From assembly GCA_963850765.1 (NCBI GenBank), contig CAWKMN010000009.1, positions 786,859-850,858 on the forward strand: DNA of 64,000 nucleotides, read 5' to 3'. Position numbers and translations under genes: made by a program. This stretch comes from CAWKMN01 sp963850765 (GTDB lineage Bacteria; Chloroflexota; Anaerolineae; Aggregatilineales; Aggregatilineaceae). Below the pieces are notes generated by a model. The model ran no database searches, was not told where the DNA came from, and saw only the letters and a list, made by a program, of their open reading frames with translations. Within the stretch, counting starts at the first letter, position 1, and each line of letters opens with the position of its first letter. This document shows positions 10,103-19,540 of this stretch, piece by piece.

Positions 10103-11122
10103 TCACTCCATGCGGCGCACGCTCTGCCGCTCGATCAACTCGCTGTGCAGGACGCGCTGGTGCAGCGGTGTGTTGGGATTCGTGATCAGCGCGATCAGAT
10201 ATTCGACGCTTTGTTCGCCCAACGCCGGGAAATTCTGGCGGACGGTCGTGAGCGGTGGCTCAAAATAGGCCGCTTCGGGGATGTCGTCAAAACCCACCAG
10301 CGAGACATCCGCCGGCACGCACAGCCCATGCTCGCGCAGCGCGCGGATCGCGCCGAGCGCCATCTGATCATTGGCGATCACGAGCGCGGTGAACGCTGCC
10401 CCCTGGTCCAGCAGGCGATGCGCCGCGGCGTAACCTCCGGCGGGCGTCCAGTCGCCCTCGGCAAAGGAACCCAGTTCCAACCCGGCCGCCAGGATCGTCT
10501 CGCGCCAGCTTTCGTGGCGCGCCCGCGCGTCAAACCAGTTCAGCGGCCCGTGGATCTCACTGATCCGGCGGTGGCCCATCGTGATCAGGTATTGGGTAGC
10601 CAGCCGGCTGCCGTGCCGCTGATCGATCACCACCGATGGCACCGACGTGCCCGGCTCCGCGTCGATCTGCACGAAGGGGATCCCGCCGCACAGCTTTTCA
10701 AGCTCGGCGTGCGTAACGCCCGCGACCGGCGCGATCAGCACCAGCCCATCGACGGCGTGATACCCCAGGCTTTCGAGCGCGTTGTGGATCTCGGACAGCG
10801 ACAGGTTGCTGACGGTGGAAAAACTGACGCCATAGCCGCGCGCGCGGGCGGTCTGCTCCACATGACGCATCATCTGGGCGGGGCCATAGTGCGGAAAGCC
10901 ATAGGTGATAATGCCGAGCATGTGGGTCTGATGGGTGGCGAGGCTGCGCGCCGCCCGGTTGGGGCGATAATCGAGCTTGCGGACGGCATCCAGCACGCGC
11001 CGCCGGGTATCGTCGGAGACATACGGGTGATTGTTGACCACACGCGAGACCGTCTGCGACGAGACGCCCGCCAGGTGAGCCACATCATCCAGGGTGACGC
11101 GCCGAGAATCGGAACCAGCCAT
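10103..11122 (-). CDS. LacI/GalR-family transcriptional regulator
   Basis: 339 residues. The N-terminal helix-turn-helix reads TLDDVAHLAGVSSQTVSRVV, followed by the hinge helix YRPNRAARSLA and a periplasmic-binding-protein-like effector domain (MLGIITYG, PFVQIDAEPG, LVIANDQMALGAIRAL, VSLVGFDDIPEA). This is a complete repressor that binds palindromic operators and releases them upon sugar binding. It is transcribed in the same direction as the downstream pentose genes. Two operator-like palindromes lie upstream of its start, so autoregulation and control of the cluster are likely but inferred. Confidence 0.93.
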   Translation of the reverse strand: MAGSDSRRVTLDDVAHLAGVSSQTVSRVVNNHPYVSDDTRRRVLDAVRKLDYRPNRAARSLATHQTHMLGIITYGFPHYGPAQMMRHVEQTARARGYGVSFSTVSNLSLSEIHNALESLGYHAVDGLVLIAPVAGVTHAELEKLCGGIPFVQIDAEPGTSVPSVVIDQRHGSRLATQYLITMGHRRISEIHGPLNWFDARARHESWRETILAAGLELGSFAEGDWTPAGGYAAAHRLLDQGAAFTALVIANDQMALGAIRALREHGLCVPADVSLVGFDDIPEAAYFEPPLTTVRQNFPALGEQSVEYLIALITNPNTPLHQRVLHSELIERQSVRRME

Positions 11123-11144
11123 CGTGACATCGTAAGCAGGAATA

Positions 11145-11158
11145 TGTTTGCGCTAACA
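11145..11158. promoter_or_regulatory. LacI-type operator, proximal copy
   Basis: TGTTTGCGCTAACA matches the 14-bp symmetrical LacI-family form TGTTAGCGCTAACA at 13 of 14 positions, with the central CpG. It lies 23 bases upstream of the start of the LacI-type gene, a typical autoregulatory position. Confidence 0.6.
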
Positions 11159-11194
11159 TCATATCACGGATCGGCAGTTGGCGTCAATCTGGGC

Positions 11195-11525
11195 GTGATT
11201 ACCCCTATCCCCCGGCCCCTTTCCCCGCGCGGAGAGGGGGAGTCGGTGATGCCGCTGTTTCCTCTCCCTGGCTTGGCCGGGGAGAGGGTAGGGTGAGGGG
11301 CGTTTCGTATATCTGCCCAACACAACCTCGTACGCTGTACTGAGGTAAATCTGCACGTCACTGATAACGCTAACAGGTGTCAGGGCGAGTGTCTGGCCGT
11401 GTTACCCCATTGATCTGGTCTTTCCTGGCCTCACCCCCTCAATCCCCCTCTCCAGCCGAGCTAGAGAGGGGAAGCGCGCCTTACTCCCCTCTCCGCGCGT
11501 GGAGAGCGGGCCAGGGGGTGAGGTA
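11195..11525. repeat. CCCTCTCC-type repeat blocks
   Basis: Two blocks (about 11200-11300 and 11425-11522) of the dispersed palindromic family occupy most of this 530-base gap between divergent genes. No gene is visible. Confidence 0.75.
11362..11375. promoter_or_regulatory. LacI-type operator, distal copy
   Basis: TGATAACGCTAACA matches the symmetrical form TGTTAGCGCTAACA at 12 of 14 positions. It lies 217 bases upstream of the proximal copy, a spacing that would allow DNA looping. It could also affect the divergent FHA gene. Confidence 0.45.
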
Positions 11526-11599
11526 ACTGCCTCCTGTGTGAACTTTTCGTGAAATGTCCCGATGTGGCGTCCCTGGTCCAAATTTCTTTGTACCAACTG

Positions 11600-11608
11600 T
11601 GATACAAT
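11600..11608 (+). promoter_or_regulatory. Extended -10 promoter element
   Basis: TGATACAAT has the TGn extension plus a TACAAT hexamer, about 48 bases upstream of the GTG start of the FHA gene. No convincing -35 box was found. Confidence 0.4.
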
Positions 11609-11655
11609 TACGAGTCAGGGGATGGGAACATTGTGTCTCACAGAAGAGGGTTCGC

Positions 11656-12696
11656 GTGTCCGAACAAGAGAAGAAAATCTGCGCTGCCTGTGGCCACCCG
11701 AACGATCCCGCAGCCAGCAGTTGTGCGAACTGCGGGTCATCCTTTGGGGGGTTCGACGAAAAGACGATGGTCACGCCGCCGGGGCTGGCCGCGATCGAGG
11801 TGCTCGAACCGCTGATCCAGCCGCCCGCGCTCGGCGTCAGCGAGGTGATGTTCCTGGTGGGCGGGCAGAAAGAACCGATCACGATTGCGGTCCCGCCGGG
11901 GCAGAATTTTCTCCTGCTCGGCCGCCGCTCCGAGCGCGGCGAACCGCCCGACCTCGACCTCGCAAAATGCGGTCCCGCCTCAGGAACCGTCTCACGCCGC
12001 CACGCGATGATCTGGCTGCTGAACCAGAAGCCCACGCTCGAAGACCTCGGCAGCACCAATGGCACCTGGGTGAACGAAACGCAGCTTGACGTGCGCCAGC
12101 CGGTCCCGCTGAAAACCGGCGATCTGCTGCGGTTGGGGCAGTTGTTCATGTTTGTGTATTTCTCCACCGGCCCCAATGTGGTCGATGTCGTGGAGCTTGC
12201 GCAGCAGGGGGAGTTTTTTGGCTGGCCGCTCACACCGCAGGTGCTCACCTACTACATCGGCAGCTATTTGCAGGCGCTTGAGGATATCCAGACGATCGTC
12301 AACGAAATTCTGACGCAGCCGGTGGTGGAGATCGTGGTGAGCGATATTAATGTGCGCGGCACGATCCAGTTTTCGCTGCGCGGTGCGTCGGGCGCGATCC
12401 GGCTGGTATCGGAGAAAGTCGTGCCCTGGCGCAAGCAGCACGCCGAACCCTTGGGCCAGCTCTGGAAAGCCGATCAGGCGGCGCTCAACAGCTCGGAGGC
12501 GCTGCGGACGGCCGACGCCGTGCGCGAGTCGCTGAGTGATGAGATCAACCTGCTGACCAAGAGCATGCTGAACCGATTTGCGTCATTTTTAACCGGGACG
12601 GAGCAAGCGTATTTCATGCAGCAGATGCTTCCTCCCGTCCGAACGATAGCGCTGCATTCTTTGGAGCTTTCCGTCATCCGGCAGACACCACCATGA
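11656..12696 (+). CDS. Zinc-ribbon and FHA domain protein
   Basis: 346 residues from a GTG at 11656, chosen because AGAAGAGGG precedes it and because the protein then starts directly before the zinc ribbon (CAAC at 9-12, CANC at 23-26). The FHA domain has GR at 89-90, SRRH at 113-116 and NGT at 135-137, the phosphothreonine-binding signature. The C-terminal 170 residues are not recognised. Its stop overlaps the start of the Ser/Thr kinase gene by four bases (ATGA), so the two are translationally coupled. The likely role is as phospho-dependent partner or substrate of that kinase; this is inference from domains and overlap. Confidence 0.85.
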   Translation: MSEQEKKICAACGHPNDPAASSCANCGSSFGGFDEKTMVTPPGLAAIEVLEPLIQPPALGVSEVMFLVGGQKEPITIAVPPGQNFLLLGRRSERGEPPDLDLAKCGPASGTVSRRHAMIWLLNQKPTLEDLGSTNGTWVNETQLDVRQPVPLKTGDLLRLGQLFMFVYFSTGPNVVDVVELAQQGEFFGWPLTPQVLTYYIGSYLQALEDIQTIVNEILTQPVVEIVVSDINVRGTIQFSLRGASGAIRLVSEKVVPWRKQHAEPLGQLWKADQAALNSSEALRTADAVRESLSDEINLLTKSMLNRFASFLTGTEQAYFMQQMLPPVRTIALHSLELSVIRQTPP

Positions 12697-15600
12697 GCGT
12701 ATCGACAGATCTGAGCGGGCAAACCATCAAGGGCTACGAGCTTATTCGCCTGATCGGGCAGGGGCGGTTTGGGATGGTCTACCATGCCGCGCAGCCCCAG
12801 CTTGGCCGCGATGTCGCGGTGAAGGTCATCTGCTCCGAAGTCGCCAATGATCCTGACTTTGTGCGTAAATTTGAAACCGAAGCCCAGTTGGTCGCCCGGC
12901 TGGAACATATCCACATCGTGCCGCTCTACGATTACTGGCGCGAGCCAGACCGCGCGTTTCTGGTGATGCGCTGGCTGCCGCGTGGCAGCGTGCGCGATTC
13001 GCTGGCGCAGTATGGCCCCTGGTCAGTGGGTGCCGCCGCTCGCCTCATCAACCAGATCGCGTCGGCGCTGGCGATGGCTCACCGCAAAGACGTGCTCCAC
13101 CGCGATGTCAAGCCGGATAATATTCTGCTCGACGAAGACGCTAACGCCCTGCTGACCGATTTTGGCATCGCGGCCTCGGTGGGCTCGCTGCAAGGGCCGG
13201 AAGCCAACCAGCGCCTCGCCGGGACGCCGGCCTATATGGCCCCGGAGTTATTCATGGGCGATTCGGCCTCGCCCCAGTCGGATATTTACAGCCTGGGCGT
13301 GCTGATGTTCGAGGTGCTGACCAATACGCGCCCGTTCCCCGATCGCACCACCGAACAGGCCATGCATCATCACCTCGCCTCGCCGGTGCCCAGCCTGCAA
13401 AGCACCGGGCTGCCGCTGCCTACCGATCTCAATATGGTGATCTGGCGGGCGACCGCCAAATCGCCAGGGGCACGTTATGCCAATGTGCTCGATCTGGCCG
13501 GTGCGTTTCAGAGCGCCGCCGGCGGGATATTAGGCCCGGACATCACGCGTGGGCCGGTGGAGTTCGCTGAGCCCACCCCCACCAGCCCGACGCAGCAGAT
13601 CGCTACCCTCATTATCGAGCCGCCGCTCCCGCCCGACAACCCCTATAAGGGGCTTCGTCCCTTTGAGCAGGCCGATGTGGCGGATTTCTTCGGGCGCGAA
13701 GCCCTGGTGGCGCGCCTGCTGGATCGGTTGGGCGGGTCCAGCCTGAGCCAGGGATTCCTGGCGCTGGTGGGCCCAAGCGGCAGCGGCAAATCGAGCGCGA
13801 TCAAAGCGGGGCTGATCCCGGCGCTGCGGGCGGGCAGCCTGCCCGGCTCGGAGCGGTGGTTCGTGGTCGAGATGGTGCCGGGCGACGATCCCTTCCGCGC
13901 GCTCGAAGTGGCGCTGCAGCGGGTCGCAGTCAACCCGATCACGGATACCTTCCGGCAGTTGGCGACGGGCAGTCTGAGCCTGCTGAAGGTGGTCGAGCGG
14001 ATTCTGCCGGGCGAGAACGGATCGCGGCTGGTGCTGCTGATCGACCAGTTCGAAGAGGTCTTCACGCAGGTTGAATCCGAAACCGAGCGCCAGCGGTTTT
14101 TGGACATGCTGGCGACGGCCATTGGCGGAATGTCCGACCGGCTGCTGCTGCTCATTACGCTGCGCGCCGATTATTATGACCGGCCGCTGCTCTACGAGCG
14201 GTTTGGCTCGCTGATCCGCGAATGCACCGAGGTGATCCTGCCGCTCAGTACGCAGGAACTCCAGGCGGCCATCATCGGCCCCTCCGAGCGTGCCGGGCTG
14301 GTGATCGAGCCGGAACTGGTCGCGGCGATCATCGCGGATGTCAGCCAGCAGCCCGGCGCGCTGCCGCTGCTGCAGTACGCGCTGACGGAAGTCTTCGAAA
14401 AACGCTCGGGTCAGGCGCTCCGGCTGGGTGCCTACCGTGAGATTGGCGGAATTTCCGGCGCATTGGCGCGGCGCGCGGACGAGGTCTATAACGGGCTGGC
14501 CCCTGACCGGCAGGATCTCGCCCGCCAGATGTTCCTGCGCATGACCGGCCTGGACGAAGATGATGAAGCGACGCGCCGCCGGCTGAGCTGGTCGGCGCTG
14601 ACCTCACTCACCGAGGACTGGCAGGCGGTGAACGACATCCGCGATGCGTTTGTCAAGTACCGTCTGCTCACGGCGGACCGCGATCCGAAAACGCGCGAGC
14701 CCACCATCGAAGTGGCCCACGAGGCCCTGCTGCGCGCGTGGGGGCGTCTGAACGACTGGCTCGACGCCAGCCGCGAAGACATCCAGATGCAGCGGCGGCT
14801 GCAAGCGCTGGTCGCAGAGTGGCAGAAGGCCAACCGCGATGAAGGCTATCTGCTGGCCGGTACGCGGCTAAGCCAGTTTGAAGAGTGGGTCGTGTCGGCG
14901 CGGCTGCAACTGACGCGCGACGAGCGCGAGTATTTGCAGGCGTCTGCGGTGGCGCGTGCCGCGCGGCGGGCGGTTGAAGAGGCACGGCTCACGCGCGAAA
15001 AGACGCTCGAACGGCGCACGCGCAACGGGTTGATTCTCACCGTTCTCGTGCTGGCGATCGGTGTGCTGGTCGCGTTCTTCATGGCGCGGATCGCGCTGGA
15101 TCAGCAGGACGTGGCCGAAGACCGGCTGGATTCGCTTCAGATGATGTCTCGCACCGACCAGGCGAACGCCGCGCTGGATAATCATGACCCGGAGCTGGCG
15201 CTGGCGCTGGCCTCGCCTCTGCTGGACGCTCAAGGCGAGCTCCCGCCGCCCGTTCGCCAGATGCTCTACCGGGCAGCCTATACGCCGGGGACGCGGCTGG
15301 TGTTTGACCGGCATGGTGCGCCCGTGCTCAGCATCGCGCTCAGCCCGGATGGCACGCTGGCGGCATCGGGGTCGGGGCGGCTCAACCCGCTCGGCGCGAA
15401 GCAGGACAACCGCGTCCGAATCTGGAACGCGGCCACCGGCGAGGAAGTACGCGTGCTGGACGGGCATACCGACAGCGTGTTGAATGTGACCTTCAGCCCG
15501 GACGGGAGGCTGCTGGCATCGAACGGCCTGGACAAGACGATCATCCTGTGGGATGTTGAAACGGGCGAACTGCTGCGCCGCCTGGAAGGTCACGGTGATT

Positions 15601-17327
15601 GGGTGAACCGGACGGCGTTTACGCCCGATGGCAAAACCCTGCTGTCCACGTCCGGCAATTTCTTCGTGACGGCGATCCCGGTGCCGGGCCTCAGCAGCGC
15701 GGACGCATCAGTGCGCGCGTGGGATGTGGAAACAGGTGAAGAAATTCGGCGCTTCGAAGCGGGTGACGACGGGCACCAGGATCCGGTTATGAGCCTGGCG
15801 ATCAGTGCGGACGGGCGTTATGCCGCCACGGGCGATTCAGACGGGGTGATCATCGTGTGGGACGCTGCCACAGGCGACCTGATCCGCCGGATGGAATCGC
15901 GCGGCGACTGGGTGACGGCCCTGGCATTTACACCCGATGGGACTTTGCTGGTGTCGGCGTTGGGCAAACCGAGTAACGGCGGTTCGGCCGCGTCGTCCAT
16001 GCTCGCCGCGGTGTGGGACGTGCAAACTGGCGAGCGGGTGCGCGATCTGGCCGGGCATACGAACGTGGTGAGCGCCGTCGCCATCAGCCCCGATGGGCGC
16101 TCTGTTCTGACCGGCTCGGCGGATTACAGCGTGCGCCTGTGGGATATCGCGTCGGGGCGGGAATTGCAGCGTTTCACCGGGCATTCCGATTGGGTGATGG
16201 GCGTAGCCTTTGGCCCGGATGGACAGTGGGCGGTATCCGTCTCCACCGATGGCACGGCGCGCGTGTGGGAACTCACGCCGGGTAATCTGGTCCGTCAATT
16301 CGTAACGGGCTCGCAGTCGCTGATTTACTCTGCTCGCCTCAGCGGGGATGGCCGTCTCGTCGTGACCGGGCATGATAGTGGGCTGGTCGTCGTGTGGGAT
16401 GCCGCGACCGGGCAGGTGATACGCCGGATGGGCGAAGGCAGCGCGACCCACACCGCCGCCGTCTATGCCGTGGCGCTCAGCCAGGATGGCACGCTGGCCG
16501 TGTCCGGCGATGCAGCCGGCATGGTGACGCTGTGGGATGTGACCACGGGTGCGGAACTGCGTCACTTTGAGGGCCACCCGAACTCCGTTTGGGCCATCGC
16601 CATCAGCGCCGACGGGCGGCAGATTGCCACGGGGTCAGGTGAGCCGCAGGGCACCCCATCGGGCGACGATAACACCGTCAAGCTGTGGGATGTGGCGACG
16701 GGCGAGGAACTGCACCGCTTCGAGGGCCACCCATTCGCCGTGTGGGGGCTTGCTTTCAGCCCGGATGGACGCCGGCTCGTATCGACCTCCGGCTCGCTGC
16801 TGGAAAACAACAGCGGCAGCATCCGCGTGTGGGATCTTGAATCCGGCAAAGAGCTCCGGCATTTCGGCGGGCGCGACGATGTGGTCGTTAGTGTGGTCTT
16901 CAGCCCGGATGGTGATTTTGTGCTGACCGGGTCCAATGACAGCGTCGCGCGGCTGTGGAATGTCGGCACCGGCGACGAAGTGCGCCATTTCGAGGGGCAC
17001 ACTGGCTTTGTGGAAGGCGTCGCGTTTAACCCGGACGGCCACACGGTGATCACCGGCTCGGATGATAATCGGATCCGCGTGTGGAATGCGCTGAACGGCG
17101 ATGAGTTATACAGCATCGAGGGTCATAACGACACGATCCGCGATCTGGCGGTGAGCGCGGACGGACGGCTGCTGCTGTCCGTATCCACCGACAACGATAT
17201 ACGATTGTGGCGGCTGGATCGCGATCTGGACGAACTCACAGCGTGGATCGGGGAGCACCGCCAGATCCGCGACCTGACCTGCGCCGAGCGTGTCACGTAT
17301 CGCGTTGAGCCGTACTGTGAGGAGTAG
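12693..17327 (+). CDS. Ser/Thr protein kinase-STAND ATPase-WD40 protein
   Basis: 1544 residues. The Hanks-type kinase (about 15-275) has the glycine loop GQGRFGMV, VAVKVI lysine, catalytic HRDVKPDN near 136 and DFGIA near 155. A STAND-type ATPase follows (about 310-690), starting NPYKGLRPFEQADVADFFGR, with Walker A GPSGSGKSS near 360 and Walker B LVLLIDQFEEVF near 445. A single hydrophobic segment at about 777-797 should span the membrane. About a dozen WD40 repeats (870-1540) with repeated SPDG and VRLWD-type motifs then form the sensor side. Such proteins act as ligand-triggered switches: the propeller senses, the ATPase oligomerises, the kinase signals. Its immediate partner is the FHA gene and a TIR-HEAT cluster follows, so a defence role is conceivable but unproven. 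Confidence 0.92.
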   Translation: MSVSTDLSGQTIKGYELIRLIGQGRFGMVYHAAQPQLGRDVAVKVICSEVANDPDFVRKFETEAQLVARLEHIHIVPLYDYWREPDRAFLVMRWLPRGSVRDSLAQYGPWSVGAAARLINQIASALAMAHRKDVLHRDVKPDNILLDEDANALLTDFGIAASVGSLQGPEANQRLAGTPAYMAPELFMGDSASPQSDIYSLGVLMFEVLTNTRPFPDRTTEQAMHHHLASPVPSLQSTGLPLPTDLNMVIWRATAKSPGARYANVLDLAGAFQSAAGGILGPDITRGPVEFAEPTPTSPTQQIATLIIEPPLPPDNPYKGLRPFEQADVADFFGREALVARLLDRLGGSSLSQGFLALVGPSGSGKSSAIKAGLIPALRAGSLPGSERWFVVEMVPGDDPFRALEVALQRVAVNPITDTFRQLATGSLSLLKVVERILPGENGSRLVLLIDQFEEVFTQVESETERQRFLDMLATAIGGMSDRLLLLITLRADYYDRPLLYERFGSLIRECTEVILPLSTQELQAAIIGPSERAGLVIEPELVAAIIADVSQQPGALPLLQYALTEVFEKRSGQALRLGAYREIGGISGALARRADEVYNGLAPDRQDLARQMFLRMTGLDEDDEATRRRLSWSALTSLTEDWQAVNDIRDAFVKYRLLTADRDPKTREPTIEVAHEALLRAWGRLNDWLDASREDIQMQRRLQALVAEWQKANRDEGYLLAGTRLSQFEEWVVSARLQLTRDEREYLQASAVARAARRAVEEARLTREKTLERRTRNGLILTVLVLAIGVLVAFFMARIALDQQDVAEDRLDSLQMMSRTDQANAALDNHDPELALALASPLLDAQGELPPPVRQMLYRAAYTPGTRLVFDRHGAPVLSIALSPDGTLAASGSGRLNPLGAKQDNRVRIWNAATGEEVRVLDGHTDSVLNVTFSPDGRLLASNGLDKTIILWDVETGELLRRLEGHGDWVNRTAFTPDGKTLLSTSGNFFVTAIPVPGLSSADASVRAWDVETGEEIRRFEAGDDGHQDPVMSLAISADGRYAATGDSDGVIIVWDAATGDLIRRMESRGDWVTALAFTPDGTLLVSALGKPSNGGSAASSMLAAVWDVQTGERVRDLAGHTNVVSAVAISPDGRSVLTGSADYSVRLWDIASGRELQRFTGHSDWVMGVAFGPDGQWAVSVSTDGTARVWELTPGNLVRQFVTGSQSLIYSARLSGDGRLVVTGHDSGLVVVWDAATGQVIRRMGEGSATHTAAVYAVALSQDGTLAVSGDAAGMVTLWDVTTGAELRHFEGHPNSVWAIAISADGRQIATGSGEPQGTPSGDDNTVKLWDVATGEELHRFEGHPFAVWGLAFSPDGRRLVSTSGSLLENNSGSIRVWDLESGKELRHFGGRDDVVVSVVFSPDGDFVLTGSNDSVARLWNVGTGDEVRHFEGHTGFVEGVAFNPDGHTVITGSDDNRIRVWNALNGDELYSIEGHNDTIRDLAVSADGRLLLSVSTDNDIRLWRLDRDLDELTAWIGEHRQIRDLTCAERVTYRVEPYCEE

Positions 17328-17339
17328 CGGCGACCCGCG

Positions 17340-17520
17340 GAGTCCCTAGAGCTTGATATGAAAAAGGATACACCCGAGGGGATGAAAATGGGGATCTCGA
17401 ACGGCCTCACCCCCTCAATCCCCCTCTCCAGCCGAGCTAGAGAGGGGGAGAACGGTGCTGCCTTTTTCCCTCTCCCTGGCTTGGCCGGGGAGAGGGCAGG
17501 GTGAGGGGCGTTTTATCCGC
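17340..17520. repeat. CCCTCTCC-type repeat block
   Basis: Two palindromic units of the dispersed family between convergent genes (CCTCACCCC...GGGTGAGGGG borders). Confidence 0.75.
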
Positions 17521-17567
17521 CATAATTAGTCAAACAACATAAGGGTGCTGACCGGATCGTGCCAACC

Positions 17568-17620
17568 AGGGCCGTTCACGGCCCTTCCGGTGCATAGCCC
17601 GGTGCTTGCAGCGCCGGGCG
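17568..17620. repeat. Double-hairpin repeat (GGCCGT/ACGGCCC family)
   Basis: Two adjacent hairpins, AGGGCCGTTCACGGCCCTT and AGCCCGGTGCTTGCAGCGCC followed by GGGC, abut the stop codon of the TIR-HEAT gene. Related copies lie at 21306-21420, 24764-24824 (inverted), about 33700-33745 and 59040-59130. A role in transcription ending or mRNA 3' protection is possible. Confidence 0.65.
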
Positions 17621-17623
17621 AGG

Positions 17624-19228
17624 CTACCGCTCCCCCACATCATCCCCCCGCGCGTGGGGCGGGCGGTGCCGCTCGGTTTCGGCCGAACTGCCGGGCGGTA
17701 GGGGCGGCGCGGGTGAATCCTCTCCCTCACGGCCTTTGCGCCACTTCTCGACCGCCAGCATCGCCTCTTTGGTGCCGATCCGCTTGAGGGTTTCGGCCGC
17801 GGCCCAGGTCGCCTGCCAGTTATCCCCATCCAGCGCGGCGACCAGCGCATCGACCGCCGGATCCCCGATGTCCTGCAGGGCGGCGGCAGCGGACCAGCGT
17901 GTATCCCAGTTCTCGTGCTTGAGCGCCTCGACCAGCGCCGCGATGGCCGGCTGTCCGATCTGCGCCAGCGCGCGGACGGCTGCCCGCCGCACGTATTCGT
18001 CCTCTTTGTCGAGCGTCTGGATCAGAGCCGGTACCGCCTCTTCACCCATCTCCCACAGCGCCTCGGCCGCGCCCCAGCGCACGCGCCATTCGCGGTCATG
18101 CAGCAGCTTGATCAGCCCTTCGATCGCGGCTGGCTCCTTGATCCGGCCCAGGGCATAGGCTACCGCGATGCGCACGTCCTTGTTGCTGTCGGCCAGCATC
18201 TCGATCAGATCGGGCACCGCGGCCGAGTTGCGGAGCTTGCCAAGCGCCTCCGCGGCCTGCCAGCGCACGCGCCATTCGGGATCGCGCAGCGCCCCGACCA
18301 GCGCCGGGATCGCTTCGGGCTCGCTCGATTCGCCCAGCAGGTCGATGATCGCCAGACGCACGCGCGGATCCTCGTCGCTCAGTGCATCGACCAATACCGG
18401 CACGGCCGACGCGCCGATCGCTTTGATCGCATCGCCGAAGATCGACGTGCTGCCGCCAAACGGACCGGGCCGCCCGGTGCGGATGCATTCGAGCAGGCCG
18501 ACCACCGCCGCCGCGACTTTGAGCTTGCCGAGGACGCGCGCGGCCTCTTCGCGCACGCGCCAATCCTCATCGCGCAGCAGCCGCAGCAGCGCCGGGATCG
18601 CGGTTCGCTCCCCGATGTCGCCCAGCCGTGTCGCCGCGACAACTCGTTTATCGCGATCGTCACTTTCCAGCGCCTGGAGCAGCTTCTCCACGGCCGCCGG
18701 GTCGTCAGATGACAACCCGCCCAGCACGTCATCGGCGGGGTCACTGTCCAGACGCCCGAAGGTACCGAGACGGCGTCCGAATGCCGGCGGGCGTGACGCT
18801 TCGCCGGGCCGGGCCGGCCGGAAGGGGAACGAGCGGCGTTCCCCACGCGTCTGTGCATCCTGGAGCAGCTTGATCAGGCGGCCCCAGGGCGGGGCAGCGT
18901 TGGGCGCGAAATCCAGCCGGGGATACGCTTCCAGGCGGGCCGGCGCTTTGACCGCGCCGCGTGTGATCACCAGCACCTCGATATTCGCGCCGAGAGCAAA
19001 CGTCCATTCATAGGCGATCTGCTGCGACGTGATCGCCGCCGGCGACCAGATCACCATTAGCGCGAAGGCATCACGAATCGCCTGGTCGGTGGCCTCGCGC
19101 CACCCCTCACCCGTCCGCAGACGTTCGTTATCCGCCCACGCGACGAAGCCCGCGCCTTCGATCTGCTGGATCAGATCCGCGACGAACGCGCCGTCTTCGC
19201 CCTGGTAGGAGATAAACACGTGCCCCAT
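17624..19228 (-). CDS. TIR-HEAT repeat protein
   Basis: 534 residues from the ATG at 19228; a GTG two codons earlier is an alternative. Residues 1-135 form a TIR domain: MGHVFISYQGED, then AWADNERLRTGEGW, and the putative catalytic Glu74 within IAYEWTFALG. TIR domains with this Glu often hydrolyse NAD. After a linker come about ten HEAT/PBS-lyase-type repeats (about 185-500), each of the form VRWxAAEALGxI with PAL segments, making a curved scaffold for protein or nucleic-acid binding. No membrane segment is seen. It is the largest and only fully intact TIR-HEAT of a cluster that surrounds phage packaging genes. An NAD-depleting anti-phage effector with HEAT sensor is the working hypothesis. 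Confidence 0.9.
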   Translation of the reverse strand: MGHVFISYQGEDGAFVADLIQQIEGAGFVAWADNERLRTGEGWREATDQAIRDAFALMVIWSPAAITSQQIAYEWTFALGANIEVLVITRGAVKAPARLEAYPRLDFAPNAAPPWGRLIKLLQDAQTRGERRSFPFRPARPGEASRPPAFGRRLGTFGRLDSDPADDVLGGLSSDDPAAVEKLLQALESDDRDKRVVAATRLGDIGERTAIPALLRLLRDEDWRVREEAARVLGKLKVAAAVVGLLECIRTGRPGPFGGSTSIFGDAIKAIGASAVPVLVDALSDEDPRVRLAIIDLLGESSEPEAIPALVGALRDPEWRVRWQAAEALGKLRNSAAVPDLIEMLADSNKDVRIAVAYALGRIKEPAAIEGLIKLLHDREWRVRWGAAEALWEMGEEAVPALIQTLDKEDEYVRRAAVRALAQIGQPAIAALVEALKHENWDTRWSAAAALQDIGDPAVDALVAALDGDNWQATWAAAETLKRIGTKEAMLAVEKWRKGREGEDSPAPPLPPGSSAETERHRPPHARGDDVGER

Positions 19229-19540
19229 AAACACGATACTCCCTTCGCCAACCGGCCTGTCTCATCGGATACGGCATAACGAATCATGGCGTGTGGGATA
19301 AGGTTAGAGAGTTTGGTGCCGCGCGGCCCACGTCCCGCTGAATGGACAATAATACCTGTGGATGGGATAGTGTTATTATGCGACAGACCGGCCGGGTTGT
19401 GCAGCCCCCAATCTTGAGGGGCACACCGCAGCCTCATAGATCCGTGCAGCACGCGCAGCCGTTCCTCACCCTTATTGTAGGCGGGAACTCGCTTTCGTGG
19501 TCGGATTTTTTGCAGGGTTTTATCACTTTTTTGGGGTTTT
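19229..19540. other. Intergenic gap with AATAATA inverted repeat
   Basis: No gene is visible in this 312-base stretch. It includes AATAATA...TTATTAT arms (about 19349-19379) separated by some 18 bases, which could be an operator for the minus-strand TIR-HEAT gene, and T-rich tracts near 19506-19540 on the plus strand. Confidence 0.3.

Noticed and set aside
17400..17515. CCCTCTCC blocks as intrinsic terminators
   Set aside because: They lack T-runs, appear upstream, downstream and inside genes, and are better described as dispersed repeats, although some may affect transcription.
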